A stretch of DNA of 9,245 nucleotides, from positions 1-9,245 of the forward strand of contig CAZAYP010000132.1 in NCBI GenBank assembly GCA_964489425.1, read 5' to 3'. This DNA comes from CAZAYP01 sp964489425 [NCBI: uncultured Verrucomicrobiota bacterium]. GTDB lineage: Bacteria > Verrucomicrobiota > Kiritimatiellia > RZYC01. This document shows, one piece after another, positions 5,230 to 9,245 of the stretch (its first letter is position 1; every line of letters begins with the position of its first letter). The notes below the pieces were generated by a model. It worked only from the letters and a program-made list of their open reading frames with translations, did no database searches and was not told the origin of the DNA. A program made the position numbers and the translations under genes.

Positions 5230-7047
5230 TCAGCGCACAACAACTCGAAAGCCGACGTAGTTGCGCCGATAGCCGGTAACGCGGAAGCGGAACCGGTTCG
5301 CGGACCGGCAGAGCCCCGCGTAGCCGTACCAAACGCCGCCGCGCAGAACACGGAATTCTCCCGAACCTGGCCCGGTCGGATCCGTCACCGACCCTGACGG
5401 ATATTCTCCCATCCAGTCCGCGCACCATTCCCACACGTTCCCGTGCATATCGTACAAGCCCCAGGCATTGGGCTGGAAACTGCCGACGATTGTGGTCCGA
5501 TCGCGATCTTCTCCTTTCAGCCCTCCGCCATAAGGAAAATTACAATCGAAGTTCGCCATGCTTGAGTCCAGGCTGTCGCCATAATGAAACGGCGTGGTCG
5601 TCCCTGCCCGACACGCATATTCCCATTCTGCCTCGGTCGGCAACCGCACCGTCTTGCCGGCCGGTTCCCGCGGCAAACTGCCTTGCAACTTGCGGCAGAA
5701 CTTCTGAGCGTCATCCCAGCTCACCTCCTCAACAGGCAAGTCCGGGCCCTTGAAATGTGAGGGGTTCTTGCCGCTGATCCGCTCATACTGCTCCTGCGTC
5801 ACCTCGTATTTCCCCATCCAGAACCCGCTGGAGATCGTCACCCTGTGCTGCGTTTCATCGTCACTGCGCTCCGCTTCGGTCTCGGGACTGCCCATCATGA
5901 ACTTACCCGGCGGGATCCAGACCAGGTCCATGCCAACCCCGCTGCCCAGGTCCACGCTCAGCGTGTCGCCTGGTTGATGGCCGGATTCCTCCCGTGCTGG
6001 CGACGGCCGTGATGGCTGTGGCGGCGGTGGTGGTTGTGGCGAGGGGGGCGGTGGTGGTGCTACAGCAGTCGCTGGTGTGGGCTGGTGGGCCGCCGGGCCG
6101 ACCGCCTGCAACCGGGCCAGAAACGCGGTGCCGTCGGCCGGGCGGGCGCCGGGCTCAAACTCCAGTGCGGCGATCAGGAGGTCGTCCCAGGCCGGCCACA
6201 GGGCCGGATCAATCTTCGAGGGCGGCTTGGTGCCCGGATCGCGGCCGGTCAACAGCTTGAAGGCCAGCAGGCCCAGGGCATAGACGTCGCTGCGCGCGTC
6301 CGCATCCTGGCGGCGGCGCTGTTCAGGGCTCATGTACTCGTAGGTGCCCAACAGGGCCTGCTCGCTGGTACGCTCGGGCAGGTCGGTGCGCTGGTTGCCG
6401 ATGCTCAGGCTCTGGCGGGCGGACAATTCCGCCCGGCTGCGCAACCACGCCTCGCCGGCCACCTTGACCAGCCCGAAATCGGAGACCTTGGCGTTCAGAT
6501 CGGGCCCGATGCCGCCGTCCAGCAGGATGTTGCCGGGCTTGATGTCGCGGTGCACCACGCCCCGGCCGTGGGCATACGCCAGCCCAGACGCGACCTGCTG
6601 CAGGATGGTCAGGAGCACTTCCTGGGGGATCTTGCCGCCGTAGCTTTCGGCCAGGTCGCCCAGCGTAATCATGGATTTGCCTGCGGACGGATTAACGACC
6701 ACCCCACGAGCAAGGCCCATGCGCAGCCAGTGCCGGCCTTGGTGTTCGCCAAACTCGTCCACCTTGACGATGTTCGGGTGGTCGAGGTTGGCCATGACCT
6801 CGGCCTCGCACTTGAAGCGTTCGAGGGCGCCGGCCTTGTTCATGAGTTCGCGGGACAGGAACTTCAGTGCATAGCGCCGGCGGAGAACTTCGTGTTCGAC
6901 CTCGTACACCTCGCCCATACCGCCACGGCCGAGTAGACGAACCACGCGGTACTGGCCAACAGTGTCGCCGGGATTGAAGGCGTAGCCGGGCTGGGGCGCG
7001 GGGCCTGGGCCCATGGTCGGCGCGGCGTTGATGGTGTGTTCGTTCAT
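5230..7047 (-). CDS. Ser/Thr kinase fused to FGE-like C-type-lectin domain with variable C-terminus
   Basis: 605-residue cytoplasmic fusion with no transmembrane helix. Kinase domain about 33-310: glycine loop GRGGMG (40-45), K62, HRD (166-168), N173, DFG (190-192) and a SPE motif, all intact. A proline-rich linker (about 320-350) leads to an FGE-sulfatase-like C-type-lectin domain (about 360-605) with landmarks FMMGSPE, LPTEAEWEYACRAG, NAWGLYDMHGNVWEW and RVLRGG. The paired cysteines of a true formylglycine-generating enzyme (the RGGS-LC...YC arrangement) are absent; only one Cys is left in CRSANR. The domain is therefore probably a binding rather than a catalytic module, and would place kinase activity under ligand control. 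The last 27 variable residues before GFR differ sharply from the paralogue at 8556-9245 while the rest is similar. The ribosome site is weak; the ATG is chosen because the kinase core starts about 30 residues later. Confidence 0.94.
   Translation of the reverse strand: MNEHTINAAPTMGPGPAPQPGYAFNPGDTVGQYRVVRLLGRGGMGEVYEVEHEVLRRRYALKFLSRELMNKAGALERFKCEAEVMANLDHPNIVKVDEFGEHQGRHWLRMGLARGVVVNPSAGKSMITLGDLAESYGGKIPQEVLLTILQQVASGLAYAHGRGVVHRDIKPGNILLDGGIGPDLNAKVSDFGLVKVAGEAWLRSRAELSARQSLSIGNQRTDLPERTSEQALLGTYEYMSPEQRRRQDADARSDVYALGLLAFKLLTGRDPGTKPPSKIDPALWPAWDDLLIAALEFEPGARPADGTAFLARLQAVGPAAHQPTPATAVAPPPPPSPQPPPPPQPSRPSPAREESGHQPGDTLSVDLGSGVGMDLVWIPPGKFMMGSPETEAERSDDETQHRVTISSGFWMGKYEVTQEQYERISGKNPSHFKGPDLPVEEVSWDDAQKFCRKLQGSLPREPAGKTVRLPTEAEWEYACRAGTTTPFHYGDSLDSSMANFDCNFPYGGGLKGEDRDRTTIVGSFQPNAWGLYDMHGNVWEWCADWMGEYPSGSVTDPTGPGSGEFRVLRGGVWYGYAGLCRSANRFRFRVTGYRRNYVGFRVVVR
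5254..5334 (-). other. Candidate DGR-like variable region, copy 1 (VR1)
   Basis: This is the 3' end of the kinase-FGE gene, from the residue after RVLRGG to the residue before GFR. Aligned with copy 2, invariant positions (W, AG, CRSA, R) alternate with positions where the first two codon bases are scrambled but the third is always C or T (for example TAC, GGC, CTC, CGC). That is what adenine-specific mutagenesis of AAC/AAT template codons would give. Copy 1 has one extra codon. No template repeat is in the window, so this is a signature call. Confidence 0.55.
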
Positions 7048-7062
7048 GGTGGAAGATTATTT

Positions 7063-7096
7063 ACCACAGAGGGCACGGGGGCACAGAGCAGATTTT
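7063..7096. repeat. CACAGAGGGCAC-type repeat
   Basis: ACCACAGAGGGCAC, then GGGGGCACAGAGCAGATTTT, just upstream of the kinase-FGE start. The string ACAGAGCAGAT recurs at 7174-7184 inside copy B, so two repeat families are interleaved in this spacer. Similar CACAGAGG repeats are familiar between genes of many environmental bacteria. Confidence 0.55.
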
Positions 7097-7134
7097 CACT
7101 ATCAAGGAAGAGCGGGTGTGGATGAGTCTTCTTC

Positions 7135-7213
7135 TTGTTCTTCGTGAGCTTCGTGGTGAAATCCCCGGGAACAACAGAGCAGATGTTTTAACCACGAAGT
7201 TCACGAAGGAAGA
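7135..7213. repeat. CACGAAG-type inverted repeat, copy B
   Basis: Arms 7135-7157 and 7191-7213 (19 of 23 positions pair) share CTTCGTGGTGAAATC and CACGAAGGAAGA with copy A. It lies between the PIN toxin and the kinase-FGE gene and has no coding potential of its own. Confidence 0.75.
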
Positions 7214-7243
7214 GTCAGGATATTGTTCCAGCACTGGCATGAC

Positions 7244-7684
7244 CTACAGTTCGGTCAATAGAATCACCCGCAACTCATGGACACAGCGGAGGGCCTTGTC
7301 GTTGGTAACCAGAGTGGCGGCTGGCTCGCGCAGGGCCAGAGCGGCCTGGATCATGTCGGGCAGGGGGCGATTGTAATGGGCGCGCAGGGCGCCGGCCATA
7401 AGGCCGATCTCGGCGTCCACCGCGCGGGTGGACATGCCCGGCATGGTGGCGAGGGTGGTTCGGTAACGCTCGGCAATATCCAGTCGCCCCGTTTGCAGGG
7501 GTTTGACCAGCACTTCGGCCAGGGTGACGGGCGAAATGACACCCGTGAACGTGCCAGCGGCAGCCTCCCGGGCCAAGCGTTCACAGATGGGAGCGTAGCG
7601 TGGATGGTCTTCGAAGAGGTAAATCCAGACCATGGTGTCCAGCACCACGCCCTGGCGGCCCTTGAGCGCGGCCCAGGCTTTCAT
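7244..7684 (-). CDS. vapC: PIN-domain toxin (VapC-like ribonuclease)
   Basis: 146-residue PIN-domain protein, the expected size for a VapC-type toxin, which cleaves RNA using divalent metal. The acidic residues expected of the site are visible: D16 in VVLDTMVWIYLFE, E57 in TLAEVL, D110 in LPDMIQAALAL and D129 in VTNDKAL. Its ATG overlaps the antitoxin TGA in an ATGA arrangement, so the two are translationally coupled. The body is full length and unbroken, so the toxin is probably functional. The cellular target RNA cannot be read from the sequence. Confidence 0.92.
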   Translation of the reverse strand: MKAWAALKGRQGVVLDTMVWIYLFEDHPRYAPICERLAREAAAGTFTGVISPVTLAEVLVKPLQTGRLDIAERYRTTLATMPGMSTRAVDAEIGLMAGALRAHYNRPLPDMIQAALALREPAATLVTNDKALRCVHELRVILLTEL

Positions 7685-7914
7685 GGGCGCTGGCCCCAGG
7701 CGGCGCGAAGCTGTCGGATGTAGGCGGTGGCGTCAGTGCCATCGCGCAGTTCGCGGCCGATGCCGCGGGCGGCGCCGGCGGTCAGCGGGCGGATTACCAG
7801 GTGATCGCCACGCGCCTCGACCAGCACGCGCGCATGCGACTTCAAGCCCAGCTGCTCCCGTTCGCGCCGGGGAATCACCACCTGGTAGCGAGAGCCTATA
7901 GTTGCTGTCGTCAT
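7681..7914 (-). CDS. vapB: AbrB/MazE-type antitoxin
   Basis: 77-residue antitoxin. Residues about 3-46 are a swapped-hairpin AbrB DNA-binding domain: the TIGSRYQVVIPRREREQLGL string followed by a VLVEARGDHLVIRPL strand pair. The acidic/arginine-rich tail (about 50-77) is the usual toxin-binding part. It should neutralise the adjacent PIN toxin and repress its own promoter. The start is certain: an AGGAGG at 7920-7925 lies 5 bases upstream of the ATG at 7912-7914. Direct repeats lie just upstream of that site. Confidence 0.93.
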   Translation of the reverse strand: MTTATIGSRYQVVIPRREREQLGLKSHARVLVEARGDHLVIRPLTAGAARGIGRELRDGTDATAYIRQLRAAWGQRP

Positions 7915-7930
7915 ACGAACCTCCTGTTAT

Positions 7931-7978
7931 TCATATAAGTCTATTCAGCATCATATAGTCTGGAGGTGGGCAGCGCAA
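7931..7978 (-). promoter_or_regulatory. Toxin-antitoxin promoter with direct-repeat operator
   Basis: Two direct repeats, TCATATAAGTCT (7931-7942) and TCATATAGTCT (7951-7961) on the plus strand, start 20 bp apart, about two helical turns, so a protein would bind them on one face. A candidate -10 TATGAT (minus strand, 7955-7950) overlaps the second repeat; the matching -35 (TTGCGC, 7978-7973) is weak. AbrB-type antitoxins commonly repress their own operon, which fits this position. Confidence 0.45.
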
Positions 7979-8061
7979 GGGTGATTCCACGGAATGGCCT
8001 TGATGCCCAGGGGCATTTCATGATTGTGAGTAACAGACCGTGGTATAAGCGGATTGGATTC

Positions 8062-8155
8062 AATCAGGAACTCGGGAATCCAGGAAAATAGTCGATTTCC
8101 GCTGAAAATTCGCGGAACTTACAGTTTCTGTTCCTGATTTCCCGATTTCCTGATT
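8062..8155. repeat. AATCAGGAA-type long inverted repeat
   Basis: Two 25-bp arms (8062-8086 and 8131-8155) with about three mismatches, each containing AATCAGGAA and TCGGGAA units, around a 44-bp loop. No gene is present; this looks like a dispersed intergenic or miniature mobile repeat. Confidence 0.7.
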
Positions 8156-8281
8156 CGTCTTATCTTCATGGAGTTCCCGCCATATAGAACAGTCTCATCG
8201 CGCGGTTTCCCATCGCGGCCCGACCCGGCGGGGTCAATCCAGCCCCTCAAGTAAGCCGCTACTCAATGCCGGCGCAGATCG

Positions 8282-8304
8282 CGTTGGCAGGCGGGTTGCC
8301 AACG
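8282..8304. repeat. Perfect 8-bp stem hairpin
   Basis: CGTTGGCA / TGCCAACG with a 7-base GGCGGGT loop, in the non-coding stretch between the toxin-antitoxin pair and the second FGE-like gene. There is no T-run next to it, so it is not a clear terminator. Confidence 0.45.
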
Positions 8305-8454
8305 TGTAAGCCTGGCTTGGGAATCTGGCCGGATTCCGCGGATGACGGTGGGGTGTCGGGCTGTCCGATCCCCGGCGCTCCTCCGCCCGGCGCCAGCAGG
8401 AAACCCTTGCGGCGATCCGCTTGCGCAATGTTGCGCCGCGGCCGTGAAGGTGCC

Positions 8455-8478
8455 AGCCACGGGCTCACGCCCGCGGCT
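8455..8478. repeat. GCCACGGGC-type hairpin repeat
   Basis: AGCCACGGGC / GCCCGCGGCT with a TCAC loop, a 10-bp stem with one mismatch. Hairpins of this form are common between genes in PVC-like genomes. It sits about 80 bp after the stop of the second FGE-like gene and has no T-run. Confidence 0.55.
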
Positions 8479-8489
8479 ACGCAAAATTG

Positions 8490-8506
8490 ACCGCGCTGTG
8501 CGCGGT
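8490..8506. other. Hairpin 50 bp downstream of second FGE-like gene
   Basis: ACCGCGC / GCGCGGT with a TGT loop, a perfect 7-bp stem. A homologous, slightly imperfect version (CCGCAC-TTC-GCGCGG) lies at 5165-5179, at the same distance after the first FGE-like gene. Known DGRs often have a short GC-rich hairpin after the variable region; that role here is inference. Confidence 0.6.
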
Positions 8507-8519
8507 AACTTCCAGAATT

Positions 8520-8555
8520 CCAGATTGTAAAAAGGAAGAATGGTAAAAAAAGCCC
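8520..8555 (-). repeat. Conserved 3' flank of FGE-like gene, copy 2
   Basis: Partner of the block at 5195-5229, with one additional T in the GGGCTTTTTTT run. It could be an initiation-of-mutagenic-homology-like anchor, a shared 3' UTR or transcription signal, or the remains of a recent duplication. Confidence 0.7.

Positions 8556-9245
<690 letters not shown>

Larger units (their letters stand above)
7915..8555. other. Repeat-rich non-coding stretch
   Basis: This 640-bp interval has no convincing gene on either strand. From the left it holds the toxin-antitoxin promoter and operator, unremarkable sequence to about 8060, the AATCAGGAA inverted repeat, an undistinguished GC-rich part (8156-8455) with small hairpins, the GCCACGGGC hairpin, and the conserved 3' flank and hairpin of the second FGE-like gene. 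Short open frames here have no recognisable features. Confidence 0.6.

Noticed and set aside
6034-6936. Plus-strand open frame of 300 codons
   Set aside because: Antisense to the kinase domain of the kinase-FGE gene; composition mirrors the real gene and no motif is present.
5230-7047. Genuine formylglycine-generating (sulfatase-maturing) enzyme
   Set aside because: The catalytic cysteine pair is not present, only one cysteine remains in the motif region, and no sulfatase gene is nearby.
7063-7213. CRISPR array
   Set aside because: The repeats are short, imperfect, partly inverted and not separated by uniform spacers.

Overview
This 9.2 kb window is GC-rich. Every gene I can support lies on the minus strand, so the biological reading order runs from the right end (9245) to the left end (1). 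Several things suggest a PVC-group or similar environmental bacterium (Kiritimatiellota, Lentisphaerota, Verrucomicrobiota or Planctomycetota): Hanks-type Ser/Thr kinases with modular C-termini, formylglycine-generating-enzyme-like (FGE/C-type-lectin) domains, a VapBC-type toxin-antitoxin pair, and CACGAAG-, CACAGAG- and AATCAGGAA-type intergenic repeats. That placement is inference from style of content, not from a marker gene.

Layout in transcription order: (1) the 3' part of an FGE-like C-type-lectin gene, cut by the window edge (8556-9245); (2) a repeat-rich 640-bp non-coding stretch (7915-8555); (3) an AbrB-type antitoxin and PIN toxin pair (7914-7244), with a good ribosome binding site and a direct-repeat operator candidate; (4) a short repeat-packed spacer (7048-7243); (5) a Ser/Thr kinase fused to an FGE-like domain (7047-5230); (6) an AAA ATPase/DUF4143 protein (5037-3883) behind a palindromic promoter; (7) an ankyrin-repeat protein whose apparent N-terminus is read through a dispersed repeat (3886-3023); (8) a good sigma70-like promoter (2905-2878) driving a Ser/Thr kinase with two HU/IHF-like modules (2842-1058), then, closely spaced, a retron-type reverse transcriptase (1036-110); (9) two perfect or near-perfect adjacent hairpins directly after the RT stop (97-55), continuing toward the window edge.

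Two things stand out. First, the kinase-HU gene and the retron-clade RT look like one operon ending in a structured non-coding segment. It would be a candidate retron/defence-RT cassette with a phosphorylating, nucleoid-protein-like partner, which I do not recall among described retron types. Second, the two FGE-like genes are about 85% identical in protein over most of the domain and almost base-identical after their stop codons. Yet they are scrambled over roughly 80 bp at the 3' end, and every scrambled codon ends in C or T. That is the codon signature of adenine-directed diversification by a diversity-generating retroelement (DGR). The RT in this window is not of the DGR class and no template repeat is visible, so a DGR would have to lie elsewhere. 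The AAA ATPase and the toxin-antitoxin pair support an accessory/defence-type neighbourhood.
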